Assembly: GCA_016934515.1 (NCBI GenBank)
Contig: JAFGSR010000013.1
Location: 1-40,572 of the forward strand
DNA from: Sedimentisphaerales bacterium
GTDB taxonomy: Bacteria > Planctomycetota > Phycisphaerae > Sedimentisphaerales > SM23-30
Reading direction: 5' to 3'
DNA: 40,572 nt
This document shows, piece after piece, positions 8,967-16,701 of this stretch (its first letter is position 1; every line of letters begins with the position of its first letter). A program made the position numbers and the translations under genes. A model generated the notes under the pieces. That model was not told the origin of the DNA. It saw only the letters and a program-made list of their open reading frames with translations, and did no database searches.

Positions 8967-10292
8967 CTATCCAGCATATTTTTGCAATATTACCGTGTTA
9001 TTCTGGCCCCCAAATCCAAAGGAATTAGACATAACAACATCCACTTTGGCTTTGCGAGGAACGTTCGGTACATAATCCAGATCCAACTCCGGGTCCGGAT
9101 TTTCCAGATTAATCGTCTGCGGCAAAATCTGATCCCGAATCGCCAGCACACAAGTAATAAACTCCACCACACCTGCCGCCGCAATCAAATGCCCCAGCAT
9201 GCTTTTGACGCTGCTGACCGGAATCTTATACGCCTGCCCGCCAAAAACGGCCTTGATTACTAAAGTCTCAATGGAATCATTCTCGCGGGTCCCTGTGCCG
9301 TGCGAACTGATATAATCAATGTCAGTCAGCCCCATCCCCGCGTCCGCCAAAGCCAGTTTCACCGCACTGATACCGCCGCGACCTTCTTCATGCTGATCCG
9401 TAATCCGAAACGCATCGGCTGTACTGCCGTAGCCCACAATTTCGGCCAGAATCTTCGCGCCGCGGGCCTGAGCACTTTCCAGACTTTCCAAAATTACCGC
9501 CCCGGCACCCTCGGACAATACAAATCCATCCCGATCCCGCTCAAAAGGCCGCGACGCACCCTTGGGATTGTCGTTACGCGTCGATAAAGCTGTCAAACGA
9601 TTGAATCCCGTAAGACCCAGGGGATGAATCATCGAATGCGTTCCGCCGGCCAACATAACGTCCGCATCACCGTTGCGAATCAACTCCAACGCCTGACCAA
9701 TCGCCTGGGTACTGGCTGCACAAGCCGTCAAACAACTCAGACAAGGACCACGCAACTTGAACAACTGCGACAGATGGGCGCCCGGCATGTTCGGCTCCTG
9801 CTCCAGTTCTCGCACCTTATCCATCCGCGACAAAGCAACCTGAGACCATTTCGACCAGTTAACATCCTTAGCTTCACTATCCCAGCCTTCCACTAACGCT
9901 GCTATAAATTGCTCAAAATCCAACGGTCCTTCACCAGCTCCCAGATAAATCCCCACCCGATCCGCAGCCGGCACCGATGGACCCGAGTTCTGCCCATCCA
10001 GATTGTCCGGTAATCCCGCCTGACGCCAAGCCTGCAACGCCGCCCCAATCATGAATCCGCTGTTGCGACCCGACAACCTGTGGCTCTCAACCACCTCTGC
10101 CGGCACCGCCGCCATCGGATCATAATCCCGAACCTGGCCCGAAAACTGCGTCGGAAAGGTACTGGCGTCAAACAAATCGGTCTTGGCAACACCGCTGTTG
10201 CCTGCCAAAATGCTCTGCCACATCTGCTCAACATCCGCACCCAAAGGCGTTACCACGCCCATCCCGGTTATCACTACTCGACGACATTCCAT
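8967..10292 (-). CDS. beta-ketoacyl-ACP synthase, FabF-like, catalytic (KS-alpha)
   Basis: This is a thiolase-fold condensing enzyme of 441 residues. The catalytic Cys is C191 (in LTACAAST). The two His are H331 (SSHGTGTREND) and H368 (KSMLGHLIAAAG), and the supporting Lys is K363, so the triad is complete. The C-terminal FGGQN block is also present. The ATG at 10292 has GAGGT in front. It lies 63 bp downstream of a sister gene whose product lacks the Cys and the second His. The pair therefore looks like a heterodimeric ketosynthase/chain-length factor of the type II polyketide or aryl-polyene kind, not a housekeeping FabF. It could still work as an ordinary FabF, since no other fabF is in the window. 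Substrate and chain length are unknown. Confidence 0.9.
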   Translation of the reverse strand: MECRRVVITGMGVVTPLGADVEQMWQSILAGNSGVAKTDLFDASTFPTQFSGQVRDYDPMAAVPAEVVESHRLSGRNSGFMIGAALQAWRQAGLPDNLDGQNSGPSVPAADRVGIYLGAGEGPLDFEQFIAALVEGWDSEAKDVNWSKWSQVALSRMDKVRELEQEPNMPGAHLSQLFKLRGPCLSCLTACAASTQAIGQALELIRNGDADVMLAGGTHSMIHPLGLTGFNRLTALSTRNDNPKGASRPFERDRDGFVLSEGAGAVILESLESAQARGAKILAEIVGYGSTADAFRITDQHEEGRGGISAVKLALADAGMGLTDIDYISSHGTGTRENDSIETLVIKAVFGGQAYKIPVSSVKSMLGHLIAAAGVVEFITCVLAIRDQILPQTINLENPDPELDLDYVPNVPRKAKVDVVMSNSFGFGGQNNTVILQKYAG

Positions 10293-10355
10293 CTGGACCT
10301 CTTATATTTATCGCTTTTTCGTTTACGTTGTTTTCAAGCAAAACTTCACTGATTT

Positions 10356-11681
10356 TCACTCAGAAAACTTGCTTAACGACATAGCCGCGGTCTGACCGCC
10401 GTACGTATAACTGCTGCACACGGCATTTTGCATTGCCACCTGCCGCACTTCATCGCCGCCCAGCTTTAACCCGCATTCAACCAAAGGCTTTTCACAATTC
10501 ACCATCGGGGCCACCTTGCCATCGGTCAGCGCCAGCACCGTCGAAACAAAATCGATTGCCGCCGCTCCCGCCCCACAATTGCCCACCCGGCTTTTGGTAA
10601 CCTGAACCTCAAGCTCCCGGGCATGATCGCCAAAGGCATTCACAATCGCTCTGGCTTCAGCCTGATCGTCACTCAGAACTCCCAAACCGTGCGGCACCAG
10701 CAAATCAACCTGATCAGGCGAAAGACCACCACCCTGCAAAGCCTTTTCAATCGCAATCGTTATCCCCCGGGCATTAGGTTCAGGTGTAACAAAATCATCA
10801 CTGAAATTACAAGACACTCCAAAACCGGTTATCTCCGCGTAAATCTTCGCTCCCCGGCTTCGAGCTTGCTCCAACTCCTCCAGCACCACAATCCCGCCCC
10901 CTTCGCCCAGTACCGTACCATCCGCTTCCTGGTCAAAAGGCCGACAAGATTCTTTCGGTCGATCGTTATATTTCGTACTCAACCGGCCTTGCAAACTCTG
11001 ACGAACCAGACTCAACGGATTTATCTTGCATTCCGCACCGCCGGCCACCATCACGTCCGCCCGATCCCGCTTAATCGTCAGATACGCTTCACCAATCGAC
11101 AGCAAACCCGAAATTTCCGCACAGGTAATCGAATTGTTCGGCCCCTGAAAATCATGAATAATACTCACGTGGCAGCCCAGCATATTCGGCAAATACTTCA
11201 ACAGCCACAACGGCGTCAATTGTTCCATCCCCTCGCCGCCCCACTTGCTTAGACTGAACTTGCCATCCTCGATAGCGTGTTCCACCGCCGAGCCTAATTC
11301 CACCAGGTCACAACAGATCAGCCCGGCACCGATAATCACTCCGCTACGCGTCGGTTCTATCCCAACCGCTTCGCCATCATTTACCGTTCCTCTGGTCTTC
11401 AGCCCCGCGTCCCGAACAGCTCCGTCCGCCGCAACCACCGCCAGTTCAATATCTCGCGACATCAACTTGGTCGCTTTACGATGAAACTTGGGTACCAGCT
11501 TGTTAACCTTGATTTCGCCCACTTCCCCCCCCACCTGACAGCCAAACTCAACCGGATCAAATCCACCAATCCGATCGATCCCTACTGCCCCGGCCAGCAT
11601 CCCCTGCCAGAAAGCGTCCCGGTCATTGCCCAGTGCCGAACTTATTCCCAGTCCCGTTACTACTACTCGACGATCTGCCAT
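10356..11681 (-). CDS. non-catalytic ketosynthase-like subunit (KS-beta / chain-length-factor-like)
   Basis: This 441-residue FabF homologue keeps the fold-defining N-terminus (MADRRVVVTGLGIS) and the C-terminal YGGQ block. By position against its neighbour, the catalytic Cys is Glu189 (GPNNSITCAEISG) and the second catalytic His is Asn368 (KSRVGNCGAG). The first His (H331) and Lys363 remain. A cysteine two residues earlier (C187) is out of register. In type II polyketide systems the chain-length factor has Gln at the Cys position and shapes the product cavity; Glu here suggests a similar non-condensing role. The adjacent active ketosynthase gene supports a heterodimer. A decarboxylase-like activity is possible but untested. 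The two proteins being the same length suggests an old duplication. Confidence 0.85.
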   Translation of the reverse strand: MADRRVVVTGLGISSALGNDRDAFWQGMLAGAVGIDRIGGFDPVEFGCQVGGEVGEIKVNKLVPKFHRKATKLMSRDIELAVVAADGAVRDAGLKTRGTVNDGEAVGIEPTRSGVIIGAGLICCDLVELGSAVEHAIEDGKFSLSKWGGEGMEQLTPLWLLKYLPNMLGCHVSIIHDFQGPNNSITCAEISGLLSIGEAYLTIKRDRADVMVAGGAECKINPLSLVRQSLQGRLSTKYNDRPKESCRPFDQEADGTVLGEGGGIVVLEELEQARSRGAKIYAEITGFGVSCNFSDDFVTPEPNARGITIAIEKALQGGGLSPDQVDLLVPHGLGVLSDDQAEARAIVNAFGDHARELEVQVTKSRVGNCGAGAAAIDFVSTVLALTDGKVAPMVNCEKPLVECGLKLGGDEVRQVAMQNAVCSSYTYGGQTAAMSLSKFSE

Positions 11682-11757
11682 GATTTCTCACTAGATTTCA
11701 AAAAAGCCTGATTATTTTTTAGGCCGCAAATATCAAAATTGCCGCGTTCAGCCGCAA

Positions 11758-12240
11758 TCATTCTTTGGCGCTGTCCACCTTGTAGCCCCGCAACAAATCC
11801 ATAAACTGATCATTATCAAACACAAAATTCTCTTCCGGAAATTCCATCCCGCCCATATTCTGATCGATGTGACTGAACATCAATCCGATCTCCGCCAACA
11901 ATTCATCTCCGCGGGTAATGCGCCCGCTTATCGTCGCCGCCTCGGCGGCCAGGTTCTCCACCGTCGCCTCCAGCCGCAACTGATCCCCCGGACGAGCCTC
12001 CATGTAAAAAATCGCCTTGTTCACCTTGGCCAGAATCACCTTCTCCTTAAAATCCCGCGCCTCTCCCACCAGTATCCCGCTCGTCTGGGCCATCGCCTCG
12101 ATCAGCAACGGCGCCGGCATCACCGGATATCCCGGAAAATGATCGTGCAGGTGCTCCTCTGCCATGCTCACGTTCTTGATCGATACCGCGCGCTTGCCCG
12201 ACTCAAACTCCACAAACTTATCTATCCATATCCAACGCAC
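11758..12240 (-). CDS. FabZ-like 3-hydroxyacyl-ACP dehydratase (second of two)
   Basis: This is a single hot-dog-fold protein of 160 residues. The signature HFPGYPVMPAPLLIEAMAQ contains His34 and Glu48, which sit at the catalytic positions of FabZ. The glycine usually found after MP is Ala. The tail beyond about residue 125 (GGMEFPEENFVFDNDQ) is longer than in FabZ. GAGG precedes the ATG by about seven bases. It lies 135 bp downstream of the acyl carrier protein gene and 76 bp upstream of KS-beta. The likely role is dehydration of 3-hydroxyacyl chains bound to the neighbouring ACP, giving double bonds. Its twin at 12786-13262 has the same His34/Glu48 numbering. Confidence 0.86.
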   Translation of the reverse strand: MRWIWIDKFVEFESGKRAVSIKNVSMAEEHLHDHFPGYPVMPAPLLIEAMAQTSGILVGEARDFKEKVILAKVNKAIFYMEARPGDQLRLEATVENLAAEAATISGRITRGDELLAEIGLMFSHIDQNMGGMEFPEENFVFDNDQFMDLLRGYKVDSAKE

Positions 12241-12375
12241 TTAGCAACCTCAATCCGCAGCTTGTTAATCTTACAGAACCGCAAAATAACTCCCCCGCGC
12301 AGCACCAAACCTCGGCGCAGCCAAATCAGCAGATACCAGGTTAAAACCTGACACCCCAAACCGGCAAAAGCATGT

Positions 12376-12768
12376 TTAGCTATTCACTTTGCCTTCGATA
12401 TAGTTAATTATGGATTTAACCTGGAACAAATCCGGAATCTTATTCAGATCAGGATCTTTCTCGAACTCTGTAAAATCGACGTGAGGCATCGAACTCTTCA
12501 ACTGAGCCACACCCACTTCGGTCAGTTTGCCGTCGCTTACCAGATCAGGGTTGTTTTGCAGATTCTCTGCCGGAAACAACTCTTCCCGGGGAATCTTAAT
12601 CCCAAACGACTTCTCCAGTTGAAACACAATATCCAGAAAATCAATGCTCTCCGCACCCAGGTCGCCCATCAAGGTCGCGCCTTCCGATATCTCATCGTCA
12701 TCAACTCCCAGGGCTTCAACCAGAATTTCACTTACCTTGTCGTATATTTCCTCACGACTCATCGACAT
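12376..12768 (-). CDS. acyl carrier protein, long variant
   Basis: This 130-residue protein has an ACP core: LGVDDDEISEGATLMGDLGAES, where Ser41 is the predicted phosphopantetheine attachment site (DLGAESID, the DSL-type motif with Glu for Asp). Helix II follows as FLDIVFQLEKSFGIKI. Ordinary ACPs are about 80 residues. Here some 45 extra residues (about 70-113, Asp/Lys-rich with many prolines) separate helix III-like sequence from the final helix (FQVKSIINYIEGKV). I chose the ATG at 12768 because GGAGG lies 9 bases upstream; a longer in-frame start at 12798 would overlap the dehydratase gene. It sits 17 bp after that dehydratase gene. It probably carries the growing chain of this operon; it is also the only ACP gene in the window. 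Confidence 0.9.
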   Translation of the reverse strand: MSMSREEIYDKVSEILVEALGVDDDEISEGATLMGDLGAESIDFLDIVFQLEKSFGIKIPREELFPAENLQNNPDLVSDGKLTEVGVAQLKSSMPHVDFTEFEKDPDLNKIPDLFQVKSIINYIEGKVNS

Positions 12769-12785
12769 AATTGCTTTACCTCCAG

Positions 12786-13262
12786 CTAATCTTGACACGC
12801 ACCTACCAGTTTGGCACGATGTTTCATTTCAATAATTATTCGCTCGTCAACTTCCGCCCAGTCGGCGTTTTGTTCCGACAAATTAAAATGCTTCAATTTC
12901 AGCCGGGCTTCTACCGTCGGCGTATCGTCAACATAACCGCTACCCACAAAGCTGCTTTCGCCGGCTTCAATTTTTTTGGCCACCAGTTCCATCCGCAATA
13001 TATTGCCCGGCTTGACAAAACTCTTGTATTTTATATTCCGCGCTTCCCGCATAACAATCACACTCTGGGAAAAATTATTGGTCACTCGAACCAGCATCGC
13101 CGCGGATTGTACCAATGCTTCGAGCATCATCACCCCCGGCAGCACCGGGAACGTCGGAAAATGATCCGCCAGATATTCCTCCCCCAGCGACAAAGCCTTC
13201 ACCGACGAGATCTTCTCACCCGGCACCAGTTCCGTCACTTTATCCAGTAATATAAATCGCAT
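12786..13262 (-). CDS. FabZ-like 3-hydroxyacyl-ACP dehydratase (first of two)
   Basis: This hot-dog-fold protein of 158 residues has the catalytic His34 and Glu48 in HFPTFPVLPGVMMLEALVQS. The start at 13262 is favoured over the longer frame from 13301 because GGGAG lies five bases before the ATG, and because the protein then aligns end to end with its twin at 11758-12240. It is the first gene after two promoter-like sequences and 17 bp before the ACP gene. Expected role: dehydrating 3-hydroxyacyl-ACP. Why the operon has two dehydratases is unclear. They may act at different chain lengths, or one may isomerise (FabA-like) or form a heterodimer with the other. Confidence 0.86.
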   Translation of the reverse strand: MRFILLDKVTELVPGEKISSVKALSLGEEYLADHFPTFPVLPGVMMLEALVQSAAMLVRVTNNFSQSVIVMREARNIKYKSFVKPGNILRMELVAKKIEAGESSFVGSGYVDDTPTVEARLKLKHFNLSEQNADWAEVDERIIIEMKHRAKLVGACQD

Positions 13263-13307
13263 TTGTTCTCCCGCCGCCATCCTTACTCTGGCGACCATCA
13301 CGGCTAT

Positions 13308-13335
13308 ATTTAACGACTCAACAGCCTTTTGTCAA
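13308..13335 (-). promoter_or_regulatory. promoter candidate P2 for the ketosynthase operon
   Basis: On the minus strand a perfect TTGACA (13335-13330) is followed after 16 bp by TTAAAT (13313-13308, 4 of 6 to TATAAT). It would start transcription about 40 bases before the dehydratase start codon. The -35 box is embedded in AATTGACAAAAGG, identical to the sequence at the serS promoter. Confidence 0.5.
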
Positions 13336-13375
13336 TTGGCTGCTTATTCACCCCGAATAATCACAGCCGGGCTGG

Positions 13376-13404
13376 AACATATCAATATCAAGATGATTTG
13401 TCAA
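13376..13404 (-). promoter_or_regulatory. promoter candidate P1 for the ketosynthase operon
   Basis: On the minus strand a perfect TTGACA (13404-13399) is followed after 17 bp by TATGTT (13381-13376). It lies in the 170-bp gap after the aminotransferase gene, roughly 70 bp upstream of P2. Two candidates in one gap suggest that the operon is transcribed separately from the aminotransferase. Confidence 0.5.
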
Positions 13405-13432
13405 TCCAACAAAACCAACCGAGTTTGTCCGA

Positions 13433-14539
13433 TCAAACCAGCGAAATCAGACGCTCAATTCCCTTGGCGATCATTTCATCACTGGTTGCGTAACTGAGCC
13501 TGAAATGACTGTCCTGTTCCGAAAACACCGATCCCGGTATCACCAGCACGTCATTTTTAATCGCTTTTTCCACAAAAGCCGTCGCGTCGCCGCCCGGAGC
13601 CGCTACAAATGCGTAAAACGCCCCTTCCAGCTTGACCAAATCGAATTTATCCTTCAATCCGTCATAAATCATATCCCGTTTTCGATGGTAATCCGCAATA
13701 TGACCCGAAATATCACATTGCAAAGCTGCCATCGTCGCCAACTGAAACGGATGCGGAGCACACACAAACGTGTACTGCTGCAACGTCGCCATCGCATCGG
13801 CCAAACCTGACAAATGCTCCGGAACCGCCACATAACCCAGCCGCCACCCCGGCACCCCGTAACACTTCGAAAAACTCCGCATTACCATCGTATTTTCGTA
13901 GTAATGACCGATGCTGTCCGCTTGCCCGTCATAAGTAAATTCCCGGTAGATCTCATCCGAAAGCACCAACAAATCCCTTCGCTGGGCAAATCCCGCAATC
14001 TCTTTCAATCGCTCAGTCTGGTACAAAACACCCGTCGGATTCGCCGGCGAATTAACAAAAAGCACCTTGCTCTTAGCGTCCGCCGCCTTGTCCAGCCGCT
14101 CACAGGTCAATCCAAAATCCGGATAAGTGTTCACAAACTGACATTTCCCCCCGTTCAGATTCACCAGGTGACGATAACTCACAAAGTAAGGATCCGGAAT
14201 CAGCACACCATCCCCGGCATTCACCGTCGCCATTAACGACAACGTCAACGCCCCGCTCAATCCGCAGGTAATTAACACCGATGGATTCGACCAGCCAAAT
14301 TCCCGGCTGATTCGCCCGGCCAACTCCTCGCGCAACTGGGCCAAACCTGACGTAACCGTGTAGCCCGACTTATCCGATTCAATCGCCTCAATCGCGGCAC
14401 GCTTCATCTCGGCTGGAGCACCAAAATCCGGCTCTCCAATACTGAAGTTCACCGGGTCTTTCATCGTCGCCGCCATCTGCCATATCCGGCGTATGCCCGA
14501 CGCTTCTATACAATCCAATCTCTCCGCGATGTAATCCAT
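13433..14539 (-). CDS. class I/II PLP-dependent aminotransferase (aspartate aminotransferase-like)
   Basis: This fold-type I aminotransferase of 368 residues is cytoplasmic. NSPANPTG at 163-170 holds the conserved Asn, SDEIYREF at 194-201 the Asp and Tyr, SFSKCYGVPGWRLGY the PLP-binding Lys225, and FRLSYA near the end the carboxylate-binding Arg. The N-terminus FSIGEPDF is typical of the aspartate/aromatic aminotransferase I-gamma group. AGGG lies 11 bases before the ATG. It is on the same strand as the ketosynthase operon, but a 170-bp gap with two promoter candidates separates them. It may simply serve amino acid metabolism, or supply an amino compound to the GH3-family ligase pathway; nothing in the sequence decides this. 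Confidence 0.9.
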   Translation of the reverse strand: MDYIAERLDCIEASGIRRIWQMAATMKDPVNFSIGEPDFGAPAEMKRAAIEAIESDKSGYTVTSGLAQLREELAGRISREFGWSNPSVLITCGLSGALTLSLMATVNAGDGVLIPDPYFVSYRHLVNLNGGKCQFVNTYPDFGLTCERLDKAADAKSKVLFVNSPANPTGVLYQTERLKEIAGFAQRRDLLVLSDEIYREFTYDGQADSIGHYYENTMVMRSFSKCYGVPGWRLGYVAVPEHLSGLADAMATLQQYTFVCAPHPFQLATMAALQCDISGHIADYHRKRDMIYDGLKDKFDLVKLEGAFYAFVAAPGGDATAFVEKAIKNDVLVIPGSVFSEQDSHFRLSYATSDEMIAKGIERLISLV

Positions 14540-14582
14540 GCTTACTTACCCTTGAACTCAGGCTGGAACCGTTTCCAAAACC

Positions 14583-14624
14583 AAAAAAATCGACGGTTTC
14601 AGTAAACTTATCGACGATTTTTTT
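14583..14624 (-). terminator. intrinsic terminator after the small basic protein gene
   Basis: AAAAAAATCG (14583-14592) pairs with CGATTTTTTT (14615-14624), and the stem extends past an A-A mismatch by one CG step. It has T-tracts in both directions. It lies 32 bp after the stop codon of the small basic protein gene and before the aminotransferase gene, so it should end the former transcript. Confidence 0.65.
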
Positions 14625-14655
14625 AGTTTTAAAATTGCTTTTAATTAGAAGTTGA

Positions 14656-14898
14656 TCATTCAGTTTTCTCGCCGGCTTCAGTTGTTTCAGCAGCGCCTTC
14701 TTCTCCCTCCTTGGCTTTCTTGGTCTTCTTGCCCGCCGCCAGCTTACGATGCGCTACTTTCGGCAATCCAAACACGCTGTCTTTGTCTTCACTCCAAAGC
14801 TCTTCATCCGCCAGCTTTTCCAAACGCTCTACACGCTTTAAAACATTGCGATGACGAGTTAACGCGTCACGTGACTTTAATGAACGGTCTAACGACAT
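14656..14898 (-). CDS. PVC-type small basic protein
   Basis: This 80-residue protein begins MSLDRSLKSRDALTRHRNVLKRVERLEKL and is rich in Arg and Lys in its first two thirds. It then turns to a Lys/Glu/Ala-rich tail (about residues 55-80). The N-terminal block matches my memory of the short basic protein conserved in Planctomycetes, Verrucomicrobia and Chlamydiae, which has been proposed as a PVC signature and linked to RNA or ribosomes. GGAG lies eight bases before the ATG. Its own terminator at 14583-14624 makes it a single-gene unit. The assignment rests on recognition of the motif, not on a search. Confidence 0.8.
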   Translation of the reverse strand: MSLDRSLKSRDALTRHRNVLKRVERLEKLADEELWSEDKDSVFGLPKVAHRKLAAGKKTKKAKEGEEGAAETTEAGEKTE

Positions 14899-14971
14899 TC
14901 AAATTTCTCCTAAACAACAATATTCTTCAAATTAATTTACAAATTCAACAAAACAACCGATTCAACATGTC

Positions 14972-14992
14972 ATGCCCGACTTGATCGGGCAT
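14972..14992. repeat. small palindromic repeat ATGCCCGA/TCGGGCAT
   Basis: An 8-bp perfect inverted repeat with a 5-base loop lies in the 229-bp gap between the small basic protein gene and the SPOR-like gene. It has no T-tract directly after the stem. Sequences of this kind are common dispersed intergenic palindromes, and no second copy is in the window. It could also act as a weak transcript end for the upstream gene. Confidence 0.5.
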
Positions 14993-15050
14993 CCAGTCTT
15001 AAAAACACACCGTGAACTTCATGCAATTCATGATTAATAAAACAAAAACT

Positions 15051-15077
15051 CTCTGTGCTCTCTGTGAGCTCTGTGGC
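15051..15077. repeat. three phased copies of CTCTGTG
   Basis: CTCTGTG occurs at 15051, 15060 and 15069, spaced exactly 9 bp apart, and ends in GGC. It lies just downstream of the SPOR-like gene. It resembles the CTCTGTG-type intergenic repeat seen in many environmental genomes. No function can be assigned. Confidence 0.5.
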
Positions 15078-15127
15078 AATTCTTTTTGCTTTTTGCGGCT
15101 TTTTAATTCTCATCAAATCAACTTGCT

Positions 15128-16324
15128 TCAACGTCCGACTTTTCCCGTTATCGACTCATCCTTCACCGGAAAAGCCGACGAAAAAGTGCTCGGATTAAAC
15201 GGCGTAGCGCCTCGGGGCTTTTCACTGTTGTATTTAGCTCCTAACTCCTTAACCTTAGCTTTTAGCTCACTCAGCTTGGCATCGCTGCTGCTCGAAGCTG
15301 AATAACCCGAATACAGCACCCATCGACTGCTCTGTTTGCCTATTCCGGTCATAATCCCTTTTTTATTAAAATATTCCTGCACCGCTACCAGATCACGCTG
15401 ATTAGTCGATCCGCACAAAATCAACCGCCAACCACCGTTTTGCGTCGTAACTCCTGGTGCAGTCCGGCCGGCACCGCCGGCCGGTGTATTCGTAGCAGCA
15501 CGGGTGGTTCCGCTTCCCGTTGCGGCTCCCGGCGAAGTTGCAACTCCCGACCCGCCCGGAAGCGCGCTCTCATAACGAGCACCGCTTCGGCCCGAATCTG
15601 ACCCAACAGCACGATTGCCCGAACCTGCTCCCGACGCCGTATCCTTCGTACCCGGCCGATCCCAAACGTCCGGACGCGCCGGAACCGAACCCAAATCCGC
15701 CGTTGATCCATCACCGCCTTGCCCTGTACCGCCCGGGCCCGCTGCAGAACTATCTATCAAACCGGCCTGATTCATAGCCGCGTTTTTCCCGCTATGCTGG
15801 CCAATACGATATATTACACCCATCACAAACAACAAACCCAGCAACACCACGCATCCCACCCATAATGGAAAAAGCAGACTGATTTTCCGGTCTTCCATAC
15901 CAAAAGAAAATTCTTTTGCCTCCTCATCTTTCGCCTGGGCCGATTGGTCTTCCAAACCCAAATTACCCAATCGCTTGCCGAACGCCATGCCACTCGGGGT
16001 CGATACCTTCGCTCCAACACCCGAAATCGCCGACGAATCAGCCAAAACTGGCTGCTTCTCAACCTGCTGACCGGCCTGCCCCGACGTTGAACCGGGCTGC
16101 TCAACTTGCACCTTAGCTGGCTGCTTTACCGTCTGCGGTATAAATGGCTTACCCGATACCGTCTTCGGCACCGCTATCGCCTGGACTCCCGCACGCATCG
16201 GTTCGGTCTTTCTTTTCTGGCCATAAAACCACTTCGGCGTCTCTATTGAACCTCGACCATCTGGCTTTAACGGCCCCTTTCCTATCAATTCATACAACGC
16301 CGGTTTGTCTTTTTTGCCTGCCAT
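15128..16324 (-). CDS. single-pass membrane protein with C-terminal SPOR-like domain
   Basis: The 398 residues divide into four parts. A basic cytoplasmic region of about 147 residues starts MAGKKDKPALYELIGKGPLK. A transmembrane helix lies at about 148-173 (ISLLFPLWVGCVVLLGLLFV). A Gly/Ser/Ala/Thr-rich periplasmic linker spans about 175-300. The C-terminal domain (about 302-372, WRLILCGSTNQRDLVAVQEYFNKK) has the length and beta-alpha-beta pattern of a SPOR peptidoglycan-binding domain. AAGGAAG precedes the ATG. The gene is divergent from rpmF. SPOR proteins bind denuded glycan strands at division sites, so a cell-envelope or division role is likely but inferred. The linker is very low in complexity. 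Confidence 0.72.
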   Translation of the reverse strand: MAGKKDKPALYELIGKGPLKPDGRGSIETPKWFYGQKRKTEPMRAGVQAIAVPKTVSGKPFIPQTVKQPAKVQVEQPGSTSGQAGQQVEKQPVLADSSAISGVGAKVSTPSGMAFGKRLGNLGLEDQSAQAKDEEAKEFSFGMEDRKISLLFPLWVGCVVLLGLLFVMGVIYRIGQHSGKNAAMNQAGLIDSSAAGPGGTGQGGDGSTADLGSVPARPDVWDRPGTKDTASGAGSGNRAVGSDSGRSGARYESALPGGSGVATSPGAATGSGTTRAATNTPAGGAGRTAPGVTTQNGGWRLILCGSTNQRDLVAVQEYFNKKGIMTGIGKQSSRWVLYSGYSASSSSDAKLSELKAKVKELGAKYNSEKPRGATPFNPSTFSSAFPVKDESITGKVGR

Positions 16325-16701
16325 TTTGAGCTTCCTTTCTCGCCGCCAGGCGCAAACACCGTCATTAAAACACCTTACATCTCTTACTATCTAAAAAATC
16401 CTACGTCGGGATATATACAGACTCTCCGCACATACTTACATAACAGCCATGTTTAATAGCAGATTTCTACGACAATTGCAATGGTTTTCCCCCTTTTTGA
16501 CATTTATTTTAATCCCGCAATAATATTTATCACTTACCATAATTTTACTATCAACCTTGATAATGACATTTTTTACTTGACAATCCCCCTTATCTTCAAT
16601 AGGTTCCCTCAATTACGGTGTTTTCTTGTTCATGTCGGACCGATTCCGGCACTGGAAAACTAAGACTTTTAAGTGCCTGTTATTAAGTAGGTTAGGATAT
16701 T
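16325..16701. other. divergent intergenic region between SPOR-like gene and rpmF
   Basis: About 375 bp, AT-rich in the middle, separate two divergent genes, so both promoters should be here. The only box I would defend is the TTGACA at 16577 facing rpmF (listed separately). I see no small RNA or further coding frame. Confidence 0.5.
16577..16605 (+). promoter_or_regulatory. promoter candidate for the rpmF-plsX-fab operon
   Basis: A perfect TTGACA at 16577-16582 is followed after 17 bp by TAGGTT (3 of 6 to consensus). It lies about 100 bp before the rpmF start. The weak -10 keeps confidence low. Confidence 0.35.

Noticed and set aside
4768-13262. Ladderane (anammox) biosynthesis cluster
   Set aside because: The planctomycete context and KS/DH/ACP genes invite this, but no radical SAM enzyme or phytoene-desaturase-like gene is in the window, so I do not name it so.
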